Positions 36,441 to 47,183 of a stretch of 64,000 nt of DNA are shown here, one piece after another. Position numbers and translations under genes: made by a program. The DNA lies in assembly GCF_040253615.1 (NCBI RefSeq), contig NZ_JBEJGY010000004.1, positions 3,782,001-3,846,000 on the forward strand, in the 5' to 3' direction. The notes beneath the pieces were generated by a model, which was given only the letters and a program-made list of their open reading frames with translations, was not told the DNA's origin and ran no database searches. This DNA comes from Streptomyces sp. Edi4 (GTDB lineage: Bacteria; Actinomycetota; Actinomycetes; Streptomycetales; Streptomycetaceae). How positions within the stretch are numbered: the first letter of the stretch is position 1; each line of letters opens with the position of its first letter.

Positions 36441-37078
36441 TCAGCCCTTGTCGGGGCCACCGCTCTCCTCGTCGCTCGACTGTTCTTCCTTGGCGGCCGC
36501 GCCCGGCTGGGGCTCGGCCACCGCGACCCGCGCGGGGCGGATCGTACGCTCGCCGATCCGGTACCCGGGCTGAAGGATCGCCACGCAGGTCGTCTCCGTG
36601 ACGTCCGGCGCGTAGCTGTGCATCAGGGCCTCGTGGACCGTCGGGTCGAAGGGCTCGCCCTCCTTGCCGAACTGCTGGAGGCCCATCTTGGCGGCGACCG
36701 TCTCCAGGGATTCGGCCACCGACTTGAAGCCGCCGGTCAGTTCGCCGTGTTCCCGGGCCCTGCCGATGTCGTCGAGCGTGGGCAGCAGCTCGGTCAGGAG
36801 ACCGGCGACGGCGACCTCCTTGACCGTGACGCGGTCCCGCTCGACGCGGCGGCGGTAGTTCTGGTACTCGGCCTGGAGGCGCTGGAGGTCCGCGGTGCGC
36901 TCGGTGAGCGCCGTCTGGGCCTGGTCCAGCTGGGCCTGAAGGGCGATGTCCTTGGCTGCGTCCCCGGCCGGGGCCGCCTTCTCCTCCTTCGAGGAGTCGG
37001 CGGCCTTCGGCTCGGCGTCTTCCGATGCGCCGGAGGGGACGTCGGGCTTCTCCTCGAAGCCCGGGGTCTCCTCCGTCA

Positions 37079-37079
<1 letters not shown>
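36441..37079 (-). CDS. grpE: Nucleotide exchange factor GrpE
   Basis: 212 residues. An acidic N-terminal extension (GFEEKPDVPSGASEDAE) precedes the long coiled coil (LQAQLDQAQTALTERTADLQ RLQAEYQNYRRRVERD, split here) and the beta-wing domain (FDPTVHEALMHSYAP, VAILQPGYRIGERTIRPARVAVAE). It releases ADP from DnaK. Its ATG shares one base with the dnaK stop. Confidence 0.97.
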
Positions 37080-38932
<1,853 letters not shown>

Positions 38933-38953
38933 TTCGATTCCTCCAACTGACTA

Positions 38954-38974
38954 CTTGAGTGGAACTGGCTCAAG
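38954..38974. promoter_or_regulatory. HAIR element 1 of the dnaK operon
   Basis: CTTGAGT-N7-GCTCAAG, one mismatch to the HspR consensus, 22 bases upstream of the dnaK ATG. The left half is a perfect match. Confidence 0.92.
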
Positions 38975-39005
38975 GATGCATGACGGCCCGCATCACGTCA
39001 ACAGA

Positions 39006-39026
39006 GCTGAGTCCGGCCGACTCAAG
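39006..39026. promoter_or_regulatory. HAIR element 2 of the dnaK operon
   Basis: GCTGAGT-N7-ACTCAAG, with a perfect right half and two mismatches in the left half. It lies 31 bases beyond element 1, about three helical turns, which would put both on the same face. Confidence 0.85.
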
Positions 39027-39146
39027 TTTTATCCTGCACTTATCTGCAATGAATGCCATCAGTGCAGGTCAGAGGTGGTTTTGCGTGCGGGGCGCCGCGT
39101 CGTCGTACGCCCAGGAGACCGCTTCCGCACCGCTCCCGTACCGCTC

Positions 39147-39917
39147 TCACACCACTGCGGCCACCTGCGCGGGCACCTGTTCGCCCGGGGCCGGCGCGTC
39201 CTCGCGCAGCAGCACCAGGCCGCAGTGGAGCAGCCGTCCGTCGCGCGGGTCGGTGAAGTCCGGCGTGAGCGACATCAGGGTCAGGCCGAACCGCTCGCGC
39301 GCCAGCGCGAGCAGGTCGTCGAAGAGCCGGCCGCCCTCGAAGAGCGGCACCAGCGGCGCCCCGATCCGCACCCCGCAGATCTCATCCGCGAACTCCCCCG
39401 CGCCGTCCAGGACTTGGGCCTCGTACCCCTGCACGTCCAGCGCGAGGAAGACCCGCTCGCCCGGCGCCGTGACCTGCTTCCACACCTCGTCCAGGCGCCG
39501 GGTCTCCACGATGACGTCGCCGGTGTACGCGGCGCCGGGGGCCGCGGCGCGGTGGCGCGGCAGCATCGGCAGGAAGGAGCTCGCGGGGCCCGCGTCGCCG
39601 CAGATGTTGAGGGTGGCGGTCCCGGCGCGGTCGCCGAGCGCGTACGGCAGCACGCTCCAGGCGTCGTCGAGTCCGGCCCGGTGGCGCAGCTCGCAGCGGG
39701 GCTCGCGCAGCGGCTCGAAGGAGACGATGCGGCCCTGGTAGCCCGCCTCGCGAAGCAGCGCCCCGAAGTCGCCCCGGTACGCCCCCACGTCGAGGACCAG
39801 ATCGATCTCGTACCGCCGCAGCAGGCGCACCAGGTCCTGGCCCGCCGGGCGGTGGCGGACCACGTCGATGCCGAGGCGGCGCACCGCGCGGCGCAGGTGG
39901 CGCGCAAGGGTCGTCAT
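39147..39917 (-). CDS. FkbM-family methyltransferase
   Basis: 256 residues from the ATG at 39917. The SAM-binding start is LVLDVGAYRGDFGALLREAG, with GRIVSFEPL as the acidic motif and VFLALDVQGYEAQVLDGAGE as the later FkbM signature. These enzymes O-methylate sugars or polyketide hydroxyls. It is the last of three same-strand genes with a glycan flavour (GT4 and epimerase-like) between dnaK and the EtfD-like gene, so a glycan substrate is likely but unproven. Confidence 0.9.
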   Translation of the reverse strand: MTTLARHLRRAVRRLGIDVVRHRPAGQDLVRLLRRYEIDLVLDVGAYRGDFGALLREAGYQGRIVSFEPLREPRCELRHRAGLDDAWSVLPYALGDRAGTATLNICGDAGPASSFLPMLPRHRAAAPGAAYTGDVIVETRRLDEVWKQVTAPGERVFLALDVQGYEAQVLDGAGEFADEICGVRIGAPLVPLFEGGRLFDDLLALARERFGLTLMSLTPDFTDPRDGRLLHCGLVLLREDAPAPGEQVPAQVAAVV

Positions 39918-39972
39918 CACGTCTGTGCTGCTCCCGGGTGGAAGGGGGGTGTCGGCGGGTGGACGGGGCGGG

Positions 39973-41016
39973 TCATCCCCGGCCGCCGGCGAGGTCGACG
40001 GAGGCGGTGTGCGGGGCGGGGCCCGAGGGGGTGCGGGCGCGCGGGGGGCGGCGGCGCGAGGCGGGTCCGTACACCGGCACGCGCAGGAACAGCACCACCG
40101 CGACGGGCACCACGAGGGCGAGCGGCACCGCCGCGACAGGGGCGAGTCGTCCGTCGTGGATTTGCAGGGCGATGAGCGTGCAGGCGAGCGAGGCGAGGCC
40201 GAGCACCACGGCCGAGCCCTGGGTGGTGAGGCCGAGCGCCCGCAGCCGGTGCGCGATGTGGTCGCCGCCGCCGCGCAGCGCCGGGCGTCCCGCGCGGCGG
40301 CGCGAGAGCAGGACGAGCAGGGTGTCGGTGAGCACCAGCACGGTGAGCGCGAAGAGTTCGGCGGTGGTGCGCCCGCCGGGCTCCCCCGCGTGCACGGTGA
40401 CGGCGGAGGAGGCGAGCAGGAATCCGGTGAACAGGGCGCCGCAGTGGCCCAGATGAATGCGGGCCGGGTGCCAGTTGTGCAGCAGGAATCCGGTCAGGGC
40501 GGCGGCGAGCACGCTCAGGAGCAGCCCGTTGCCGGGGTGGCCCCCGGCGATCGCGCAGACCGCGAGGCCGAGCGCCGTGACGGCGGCGACCGCGCCCATC
40601 ACGCCGTCGCAGTGGTCGAGGAACTGGAAGGCGTTGGTGACGAACACGATCCACAGCACGGCGAGGGCACCCGCCCCGGGCGTCAGCCCGGCGAGCGTGA
40701 CCACGGCGATCGCGGCCGCCGCCTGCGCCACGAGCCTGACCCGTACGCCGAGCGGCCGCACATCGCCGACGAGGCCGACCAGGGCGATCCCACCGGAGGC
40801 GGCGAGCAGCGGCGCCACGCCGGGGCCGAGTTCGGCGACGCCGAGCACGGGTCCCGCGCAGGCCACCCCGAGGGTGGCGAGCGCCACGGCGACGCCGCCG
40901 AGGTGGGGGGTGGCGTCACCCGCGCGGCCGAACCTGAGCATGAGGGCCCGGAGCAGCGCCGCGAGCGTCGCGGTCAGGACGAGGGCGGTCGTGGCGGCCG
41001 CGAGCCCGTGCAGCAT
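39973..41016 (-). CDS. GT4 polyprenyl-phosphate sugar-1-P transferase-like protein
   Basis: 347 residues with about ten membrane helices, in the MraY/WecA superfamily. Family blocks: ATPHLGGVAVALATLG, VGLVGDVRPLGVRVRLVAQA, VTNAFQFLDHCDGVMGAV, GGDHIAHRLRALGL. Two catalytic motifs deviate: the usual DD of the first loop is GD, and NAxNxxDGxDG reads NAFQFLDHCDG. Activity is therefore uncertain. It would be expected to move a sugar phosphate to undecaprenyl phosphate. It lies 14 bases after the epimerase-like gene. Confidence 0.82.
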   Translation of the reverse strand: MLHGLAAATTALVLTATLAALLRALMLRFGRAGDATPHLGGVAVALATLGVACAGPVLGVAELGPGVAPLLAASGGIALVGLVGDVRPLGVRVRLVAQAAAAIAVVTLAGLTPGAGALAVLWIVFVTNAFQFLDHCDGVMGAVAAVTALGLAVCAIAGGHPGNGLLLSVLAAALTGFLLHNWHPARIHLGHCGALFTGFLLASSAVTVHAGEPGGRTTAELFALTVLVLTDTLLVLLSRRRAGRPALRGGGDHIAHRLRALGLTTQGSAVVLGLASLACTLIALQIHDGRLAPVAAVPLALVVPVAVVLFLRVPVYGPASRRRPPRARTPSGPAPHTASVDLAGGRG

Positions 41017-41030
41017 GGGGATCCGTCCTC

Positions 41031-41909
41031 TCAGGCGCGGTGCTGCCCGGCCGGGGCGGCGGCGGGCGCTCGGAGTCCGGGCAGCACGACGGGTGCCTCG
41101 GCGCGGGCCCGGGCGATCGCCGCGTCGAGGATGTCGTCGAGGCCGCGCGTGGGCCGCCAGCCGGTCAGCTCGCGCAGCGGCGCGGTGTCGAACGGGCGGG
41201 CCGCCTCGCCGCGGATCCTGGCGTACGTCTCGTGCGGGACGCGGTCCACGACGTAGGGGAAGTGGCTGATCGTGGACGCGCCGCCGCAGCGGGCGATGAC
41301 GCGCTCGGCCAGCGCCATCACGGTCGTCTCCTCGGCGCCCGCGATGTCGAACGCGCCGCCCGCCGCGCCGGGGTGGGCCAGCAGGGCGAGCAGCGCGGCG
41401 ACCGCGTCGGTGACGTCCAGGAAGCGGCAGGCGCGGGTGCCGTCGCCGTGCACCGCGAGGGCGTCGCCCGCCACCGCCCGGCGTACGAGCCGGGTCAGGG
41501 CGGTGGCGTGCACGGGCGACTGGCGCGGCCCGACCGTGTCGCCGAACCTGACGACGACAGCCCCCGAGGCCGCCTCGCCCCGGGCGTCGGCCGCCGCGAC
41601 GAGCAGGGCGCGCCCGAGCCGCAGGGCCGCGGCGCCGACGCAGCCGGCCACCGGCGCGAGGTGGACCACGGCGTCGCAGCGCGCGGTGAGTTCGTCGACC
41701 AGCGGCTCGTCCAGGACCGAGCCGCGTACGAAGCGCAGCCGGGGATCGGACCAGGAGGCGGCGAGGTTGGCGCGGGCGCCGGTGGACAGGTCGTCGAGCA
41801 CGACCACGGTGTGCCCCCGGCCGAGCAACGCGTCGGCGAGGTGCGAGCCGATGAATCCGGCACCACCGGTGACCAGGTACGTGGCGGGAGCTGGCATGGG
41901 GACGCCCAT
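41031..41909 (-). CDS. Extended-SDR epimerase-like protein lacking the catalytic segment
   Basis: 292 residues (ATG at 41909, or 41897). The NAD-binding start is intact (YLVTGGAGFIGSHLADALLG, VVVLDDLSTGARANL), as is AVVHLAPVAGCVG. The usual S-x(n)-YxxxK section should come next, but the sequence passes from GRALLVAAADARGEAASG straight into VVVRFGDTVGPRQSP, a late part of the fold. About 60 residues with the catalytic Ser, Tyr and Lys are missing. The rest (GDGTRACRFLDVTDAV) is normal. It may be a non-catalytic sugar-nucleotide binder or a decaying enzyme. Confidence 0.83.
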   Translation of the reverse strand: MGVPMPAPATYLVTGGAGFIGSHLADALLGRGHTVVVLDDLSTGARANLAASWSDPRLRFVRGSVLDEPLVDELTARCDAVVHLAPVAGCVGAAALRLGRALLVAAADARGEAASGAVVVRFGDTVGPRQSPVHATALTRLVRRAVAGDALAVHGDGTRACRFLDVTDAVAALLALLAHPGAAGGAFDIAGAEETTVMALAERVIARCGGASTISHFPYVVDRVPHETYARIRGEAARPFDTAPLRELTGWRPTRGLDDILDAAIARARAEAPVVLPGLRAPAAAPAGQHRA

Positions 41910-42145
41910 TCGGTTCGATCGTCGTGGCCGACACCAAGTTAGTTTGTTATGTCCCTATATGTGGTGAATAACACGATGGATATCCGGCCGCACCTCCGGG
42001 CACTTCGAGCGACACAGATCACCGCCTGCGCGGCTACAGTGCGGCGTCATAAATGGGTACGCTCAGGTGGACTGGATAAGTTACTGCTTAGTAATCGTTT
42101 CGAGCCCGTCCCCGTACCCACCTCGCAGGCCCGAGGAGCCCCCTC

Positions 42146-44437
42146 ATGCAACTCGCCGCGATCATCGTGTCGCTGGTCCTAATCGCGGTCGGCGTAGCGC
42201 TGTTCGGCCGTGCCATCGTGCAGATCTACCGCTTCGTGCGCCTCGGCCAGAACGTGCCGGCCGGTACGCGCACGGGCGATCCCACGCAGCGCACGATCAC
42301 CGTGGTCAAGGAATTCCTCGGCCATACGCGCATGAACAAGTGGGGCATCGTCGGCGTCGCGCACTGGTTCGTCGCCGTGGGCTTCTTCTCGCTGCTGCTG
42401 ACGATCGTGAACGCCATCGGCCAGCTCTTCCAGGCCGACTGGATCCTGCCGGTCATCGGCGACTGGCCGCCGTACAACATGTTCGTCGAATTCCTCGGCA
42501 CCATGACGACGCTCGGCATCCTCACGCTGATCGCCATCCGGCAGCTGAACCGGCCGGGGCGCCCGGGCCGCAAGTCCCGGTTCGCGGGCTCGAACACGGG
42601 ACAGGCGTACTTCGTCGAGGCCGTCATCCTCATCGTCGGCGTCTGCATCTTCACTCTGCACGCCCTTGAGGGCGCCCAGCACCACGTCGACAGCTACGAG
42701 GCCTCGTTCTTCGTCTCGTACCCGGTCGTCGCCTGGTTCCGCGGCATGGACCTGTCCACGCTCCAGAACCTCACCTACTTCTTCGCCGGCCTGAAGATCG
42801 CGACGTCCTTCATCTGGATGATCACCGTCGCGCTCAAGACCGACATGGGCGTGGCCTGGCACCGCTTCCTGGCCTTCCCGAACATCTTCTTCAAGCGCGA
42901 GTCGGACGGCGGCGTCGCGCTCGGCGCGCTCCAGCCGATGGCCTCGAACGGCGTGCTGGTCGACTTCGAGGACCCGGGCGAGGACGACGTCTACGGCGTC
43001 TCCCAGATCGAGCACTTCTCCTGGAAGGGCATCCTCGACTTCTCCACCTGCACCGAGTGCGGCCGCTGCCAGTCGCAGTGCCCCGCCTGGAACACGGGCA
43101 AGCCGCTCTCCCCCAAGCTCCTGATCATGTCCCTGCGCGACCACGCGCACGCCAAGGCCCCGTACCTGCTGGCGGGCGGCGGCAAGGACATGGAGGGGAA
43201 CGAGAAGGCGACTCCGGAGCAGCTGGCGAACGTCCCCGCGGCCGCCCTCGCGGAGGCGGAGCGCCCCCTGATCGGCACCCTCGAAGCTGCATCTGACAGC
43301 GGCTTCGCCGCGGGCGGCGTCATCGACCCGGACGTCCTGTGGTCCTGCACCACCTGTGGCGCCTGTGTCGAGCAGTGCCCGGTGGACATCGAGCACATCG
43401 ACCACATCGTCGACATGCGCCGTTACCAGGTGATGATCGAGTCCGCGTTCCCGTCCGAGGCGGGCACGATGCTCAAGAACCTGGAGAAGAAGGGCAACCC
43501 CTGGGGCCTCGCCAAGAAGCAGCGCGTGGAGTGGACCAAGGAGGTCGACTTCGAGGTCCCGATCGTCGGCAAGGACATCGAGGACCTGACCGAGGTCGAC
43601 TACCTGTACTGGGTCGGCTGCGCGGGCGCCCTGGAGGACCGGGCGAAGAAGACCACCAAGGCCTTCGCTGAGCTGCTGCACATGGCGGGCGTCAAGTTCG
43701 CGATCATGGGCGGCGACGAGAAGTGCACCGGTGACTCGGCCCGCCGCCTCGGAAACGAGCCGCTGTTCCAGCAGCTCGGCCAGGAGAACGTGGCCATGCT
43801 GAACATGGCGTACGGCGAGGACGAGGAGGACCCGGCGACTCGCAAGCCCAAGTCCGCGAAGAAGATCGTCGCGACCTGCCCGCACTGCTTCAACACGATC
43901 GCGAACGAATACCCGCAGCTGGGCGGCGAGTTCGAAGTCATCCACCACACCCAGCTGCTCCAGCACCTCATCGACGAGGGCAAGCTGGTCCCGGTCACCC
44001 CGGTGGACGGTCTGATCACCTACCACGACCCGTGCTACCTGGGCCGCCACAACAAGGTCTACACGCCCCCGCGCGAGATCATGTCGGCCGTCCCGGGCCT
44101 GCGCCAGCAGGAGATGCACCGCCACAAGGAGCGCGGCTTCTGCTGCGGCGCCGGCGGCGCGCGGATGTGGATGGAGGAGCGGATCGGCAAGCGCATCAAC
44201 AACGAGCGCGTGGACGAAGCCCTCTCCCTCAACCCGGACATCGTCTCGACCGCCTGCCCGTTCTGCCTGGTCATGCTGACGGACTCCGTCAACGGCAAGA
44301 AGAACGATGGCAAGGCGAAGGAGAACCTCCAGGTCGTGGACGTGGCGCAGCTGCTCCTCGACTCGGTGAAGACGCCGGTGGACCCGGCCGGCACGGCCGA
44401 GACGGAGAACGCGCCGGAGCCCGAGCCGGTGAAGTAA
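42146..44437 (+). CDS. EtfD-like membrane Fe-S oxidoreductase
   Basis: 763 residues. Five to six membrane helices (about 1-235; IIVSLVLIAVGVALFGRAIV, FFSLLLTIVNAIGQLF) resemble a NarI-type heme region. Then come two 4Fe-4S motifs (CTECGRCQSQCP and CTTCGACVEQCP) and two CCG domains (WVGCAGALEDRA, DPCYLGRHN, GFCCGAGGARMW, STACPFCLVML). This is the architecture of mycobacterial EtfD (Rv0338c), which passes electrons from the electron transfer flavoprotein of beta-oxidation to menaquinone. That role is inferred from the family. Confidence 0.9.
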   Translation: MQLAAIIVSLVLIAVGVALFGRAIVQIYRFVRLGQNVPAGTRTGDPTQRTITVVKEFLGHTRMNKWGIVGVAHWFVAVGFFSLLLTIVNAIGQLFQADWILPVIGDWPPYNMFVEFLGTMTTLGILTLIAIRQLNRPGRPGRKSRFAGSNTGQAYFVEAVILIVGVCIFTLHALEGAQHHVDSYEASFFVSYPVVAWFRGMDLSTLQNLTYFFAGLKIATSFIWMITVALKTDMGVAWHRFLAFPNIFFKRESDGGVALGALQPMASNGVLVDFEDPGEDDVYGVSQIEHFSWKGILDFSTCTECGRCQSQCPAWNTGKPLSPKLLIMSLRDHAHAKAPYLLAGGGKDMEGNEKATPEQLANVPAAALAEAERPLIGTLEAASDSGFAAGGVIDPDVLWSCTTCGACVEQCPVDIEHIDHIVDMRRYQVMIESAFPSEAGTMLKNLEKKGNPWGLAKKQRVEWTKEVDFEVPIVGKDIEDLTEVDYLYWVGCAGALEDRAKKTTKAFAELLHMAGVKFAIMGGDEKCTGDSARRLGNEPLFQQLGQENVAMLNMAYGEDEEDPATRKPKSAKKIVATCPHCFNTIANEYPQLGGEFEVIHHTQLLQHLIDEGKLVPVTPVDGLITYHDPCYLGRHNKVYTPPREIMSAVPGLRQQEMHRHKERGFCCGAGGARMWMEERIGKRINNERVDEALSLNPDIVSTACPFCLVMLTDSVNGKKNDGKAKENLQVVDVAQLLLDSVKTPVDPAGTAETENAPEPEPVK

Positions 44438-44457
44438 CGGCCCCGAGCCCCGACACG

Positions 44458-44493
44458 AGCGGCCGGTTCTGCCCCAGGGCGGACCCGGCCGCT
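44458..44493. terminator. Terminator of the EtfD-like gene
   Basis: Perfect arms AGCGGCCGG (44458-44466) and CCGGCCGCT (44485-44493), with further imperfect pairing inside the loop, 21 bases after the stop codon. Confidence 0.7.
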
Positions 44494-44643
44494 TCGCGTG
44501 GTCCCCAGCACTCTCGTCCGGCCCGCGAGGCACGGCACCGCCGCCCCCGGCAGTCCCCTAGGGGATGTCACAGGTCAGCCGCAAAGGCGCCCGGTTCCGG
44601 CCGCCCCGGGTTGGGGCACCGACGGAACAGGTACGTTCGATTC

Positions 44644-45645
44644 GTGGCTGGATTCAGGATGGGACGCGGCGGCCGGGACACCAACCGCCCCCCGCGGCAA
44701 CCGCGACAGCAAGGGCAGCAGCAGGCGCCGGCACAGCAGTGGCCGGGCGCCCAGCAGCAGCCGCAGTACGGGTACGGGCAGGGGCAAGGACAGCAGCGAC
44801 CTCACGGGTACGGACAGGGGCAGCCGCCGCGCTACGGCGACGAGGGGCCGCCGTACGGAAATGAGCGGCCACCGTACGGAAACGAGCAGCCGCGCCACCA
44901 GCGGCCGCCGCACCCCCAGCAGGAGGAGCCGGAGTACTTCGGCGACCCCTACTACCCCGGCCAGGGCGGCCCCCAGGGCTACCCCCCGGATCAGGACCCG
45001 TACGCGAACAACCCGGGCCACACCCAGGCGTTCAGCATCGGTGAGGACCCCTACGGCGACGGCGCCACCTACCGCGCGGGCGCGGTCGCGGCCCCGCCGA
45101 GCGGCCCCCGTCTGCACTGGAAGGAGCTCCTGTCCGGCATCGTGACGCGGCCGGGGCCGACGTTCTGGCAGATGCGGGACCACCCGGTGTGGGGCCCCGC
45201 GCTGATCGTCACGTTCCTCTACGGCATGCTGGCGATCTTCGGCTTCGACAAGGCCCGCGAGGACGTCATCAGCACCAAGCTGGGCACGGCCGTCCCAGTG
45301 GTCCTCATGACCGGCGTCGTGTTCGTGGTGGGCGGCCTGATCCTGGGCGCGGTGACGCACACGATGGCCCGCCAGCTCGGCGGCGACGGCGCGTGGCAGC
45401 CGACGGTCGGCCTCTCCATGCTGATCATGTGCCTCACCGACGCGCCGCGTCTGCTGCTCGCGGTGTTCCTCGGCGGCGACAACGGCGTGGTGCAGGTCCT
45501 GGGCTGGGCGACCTGGCTCGCGGCGGGCGCCCTGTTCACGTCGATGGTGAGCAAGTCCCACGACCTGCCCTGGCCCAAGGCGCTCGGCGCGTCCGCGATC
45601 CAGCTGGTGGGGCTGCTCTCGCTGATCAAGCTCGGCACGATCTAG
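44644..45645 (+). CDS. Yip1-family membrane protein with Q/G/Y-rich N-terminus
   Basis: 333 residues from the GTG at 44644 (alternative ATG at 44659). The first 150 residues are a disordered Gln/Gly/Pro/Tyr-rich stretch (YGYGQGQGQQRPHGYGQGQ, PPYGNERPPYGNEQ). The Yip1 domain with about five helices follows (WGPALIVTFLYGMLAIFGF, VVLMTGVVFVVGGLILGAV, MLIMCLTDAPRLLLAVFL, ASAIQLVGLLSLIKLG). The GQG/PPYGNE repeats resemble low-complexity sticky segments. Function unknown. Confidence 0.85.
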   Translation: MAGFRMGRGGRDTNRPPRQPRQQGQQQAPAQQWPGAQQQPQYGYGQGQGQQRPHGYGQGQPPRYGDEGPPYGNERPPYGNEQPRHQRPPHPQQEEPEYFGDPYYPGQGGPQGYPPDQDPYANNPGHTQAFSIGEDPYGDGATYRAGAVAAPPSGPRLHWKELLSGIVTRPGPTFWQMRDHPVWGPALIVTFLYGMLAIFGFDKAREDVISTKLGTAVPVVLMTGVVFVVGGLILGAVTHTMARQLGGDGAWQPTVGLSMLIMCLTDAPRLLLAVFLGGDNGVVQVLGWATWLAAGALFTSMVSKSHDLPWPKALGASAIQLVGLLSLIKLGTI

Positions 45646-45682
45646 GCGCGGGCGCCCGATCCGGGCGCGGACGTACGCGCAC

Positions 45683-45718
45683 GAAGGGGCCCCACCGGAC
45701 GACCGGCGAGGCCCCTTC
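45683..45718. terminator. Bidirectional terminator between Yip1 and PRTase genes
   Basis: Perfect arms GAAGGGGCC (45683-45691) and GGCCCCTTC (45710-45718), followed by a CTCCC run. It lies between convergent genes. Confidence 0.7.
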
Positions 45719-45736
45719 TCCCGTACCTGACGGGGC

Positions 45737-46243
45737 TCAGGCGTCGAGCACCTGGCCCTCGCGCCGCACGACGGGCGGCTCGACGGACCAGGGGAAGTTG
45801 ATCCAGTCGTCGGTGCGCTTCCAGACGTACTCGCACTTCACCAGCGAGTGGGACTTCTCGTAGATGACGGCGCTGCGGACCTCGGCGACGTGCTCGACGC
45901 AGAAGTCGTGGACGAGCTTGAGCGTCTTGCCGGTGTCGGCGACGTCGTCGGTGATCAGCACCTTCTTGCCGGAGAAGTCGATGGCGTTGGGCACGGGCGC
46001 CAGCATGACCGGCATCTCCAGGGTGGTGCCCACACCGGTGTAGAACTCGACGTTCACCAGGTGGATGTTCTTGCAGTCCAGCGCGTAGGCGAGACCACCG
46101 GCGACGAAGACACCGCCGCGCGCGATGGAGACCACGATGTCGGGCTCGTACCCGTCGTCGGCGATGGTCTGCGCGAGCTCGCGGATGGCCCCGCCGAACT
46201 TCTCGTAGGTCAGGTTCTCGCGTACGTCGTTCTGGTCGCTCAT
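45737..46243 (-). CDS. Purine-type phosphoribosyltransferase
   Basis: 168 residues from the ATG at 46243. The PRPP loop is KKVLITDDVADTGKTLKLV, and IVVSIARGGVFVAGGLAYAL is the N-terminal pyrophosphate-side motif. The closest known group is the hypoxanthine/xanthine/guanine phosphoribosyltransferases of actinobacteria. It follows dcd with two bases between stop and start, so the two nucleotide-metabolism genes form an operon. Confidence 0.88.
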   Translation of the reverse strand: MSDQNDVRENLTYEKFGGAIRELAQTIADDGYEPDIVVSIARGGVFVAGGLAYALDCKNIHLVNVEFYTGVGTTLEMPVMLAPVPNAIDFSGKKVLITDDVADTGKTLKLVHDFCVEHVAEVRSAVIYEKSHSLVKCEYVWKRTDDWINFPWSVEPPVVRREGQVLDA

Positions 46244-46245
46244 GC

Positions 46246-46821
46246 TCACACCTGGGTCCGATGGAAATTGAGGAAGGACCGCGAGGCGGTCGGCCCGCGC
46301 TGGCCCTGGTAACGCGAGCCGTACCGCTCGGAGCCGTACGGCTCCTCGGCCGACGAGCTCAGCCGGAACAGGCACAGCTGCCCGATCTTCATCCCCGGCC
46401 ACAGCTTGATGGGCAGCGTGGCGACGTTGGAGAGCTCAAGGGTGACGTGCCCCGAGAAGCCGGGGTCGATGAACCCGGCGGTGGAGTGCGTGACGAGCCC
46501 GAGCCGGCCCAGCGAGCTCTTGCCCTCCAGACGGCTGGCGAGGTCGTCGGGGAGCGAGATGACCTCGTACGTCGAGGCGAGCACGAACTCGCCGGGGTGC
46601 AGGATGAACGCCTCGTCACCGTCGGGCTCCACGAGCCGGGTGAGGTCGGCCTGCTCGACCGCCGGGTCGATGTGCGGGTAGCGGTGGTTCTCGAACACCC
46701 GGAAGAAGCGGTCGAGGCGCACGTCGATGCTGGACGGTTGCACCATGGATTCGTCGTAGGGATCGATCCGTACCCGCCCGGAGTCGATCTCGGCCCGGAT
46801 GTCCTTGTCTGAGAGAAGCAC
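46246..46821 (-). CDS. dcd: dCTP deaminase
   Basis: 191 residues from the GTG at 46821, the exact usual length. It converts dCTP to dUTP; some actinobacterial homologues go on to dUMP. Signature sequence: LEGKSSLGRLGLVTHSTAG with the catalytic Ser/Arg region, then IDPGFSGHVTLELSN with the catalytic Glu, and the C-terminal lid ending SRYQGQRGPTASRSFLNF. First gene of the dcd-PRTase unit. Confidence 0.97.
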   Translation of the reverse strand: MLLSDKDIRAEIDSGRVRIDPYDESMVQPSSIDVRLDRFFRVFENHRYPHIDPAVEQADLTRLVEPDGDEAFILHPGEFVLASTYEVISLPDDLASRLEGKSSLGRLGLVTHSTAGFIDPGFSGHVTLELSNVATLPIKLWPGMKIGQLCLFRLSSSAEEPYGSERYGSRYQGQRGPTASRSFLNFHRTQV

Positions 46822-46895
46822 GCCCCGAGGATACGCAAGGCGCGCGGCCCCGCCCCAATCGGACGACCCGCGCGCCTGCACTCCACCGCTGATCC

Positions 46896-46950
46896 GGGCG
46901 ACCCCGGGCGACCCCGGGCGGCCGTGTGCGGCCGTGTGCGGCCGTGTGCG
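46896..46950. repeat. Two adjoining 10-bp tandem repeats
   Basis: GGGCGACCCC repeated twice from about 46896 is followed by GCCGTGTGCG repeated three times exactly at 46921-46950. They lie between dcd and the transposase remnant. Confidence 0.85.
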
Positions 46951-46965
46951 GCTGGTTGGCCCCGG

Positions 46966-47167
46966 CGGCCCTGGCAGACTCACCCGGGCACTGACCCGCA
47001 CCCTGGCTGAGATCACCGAACGCCTGCTGCCTCCACGCCGCCACCGGACCTGCCCCCGAGTCATCAAACGCAAGATGTCCAACTGGCCGCTCAAACGGAC
47101 CGAGCACCGCAACGGGACACCACCCGCACCAGACACCGTCACCATCACCCGGCACGACAGAACCTAA
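46966..47167 (+). pseudogene. C-terminal remnant of an IS4-like transposase
   Basis: About 66 codons in one frame read LTRALTRTLAEITERLLPPR, then RHRTCPRVIKRKMSNWPLKR and TEHRNG, and end at the TAA at 47165. The R-x-CPRVIKRKMSNW-x-x-KR-x-x-HR pattern is the familiar tail of IS4-family (DDE) transposases. No start codon, DDE residues or terminal inverted repeats are left. It is a scar of an insertion 480 bases before the tRNA-Gly. Confidence 0.78.
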
Positions 47168-47183
47168 GTCACCGGCATTGGTC

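Noticed and set aside
42179..44533. 784-codon minus-strand open frame opposite the EtfD-like gene
   Set aside because: It mirrors a gene with clear Fe-S and membrane motifs. Its Arg/Val/His/Asp-rich protein has no recognisable domain.
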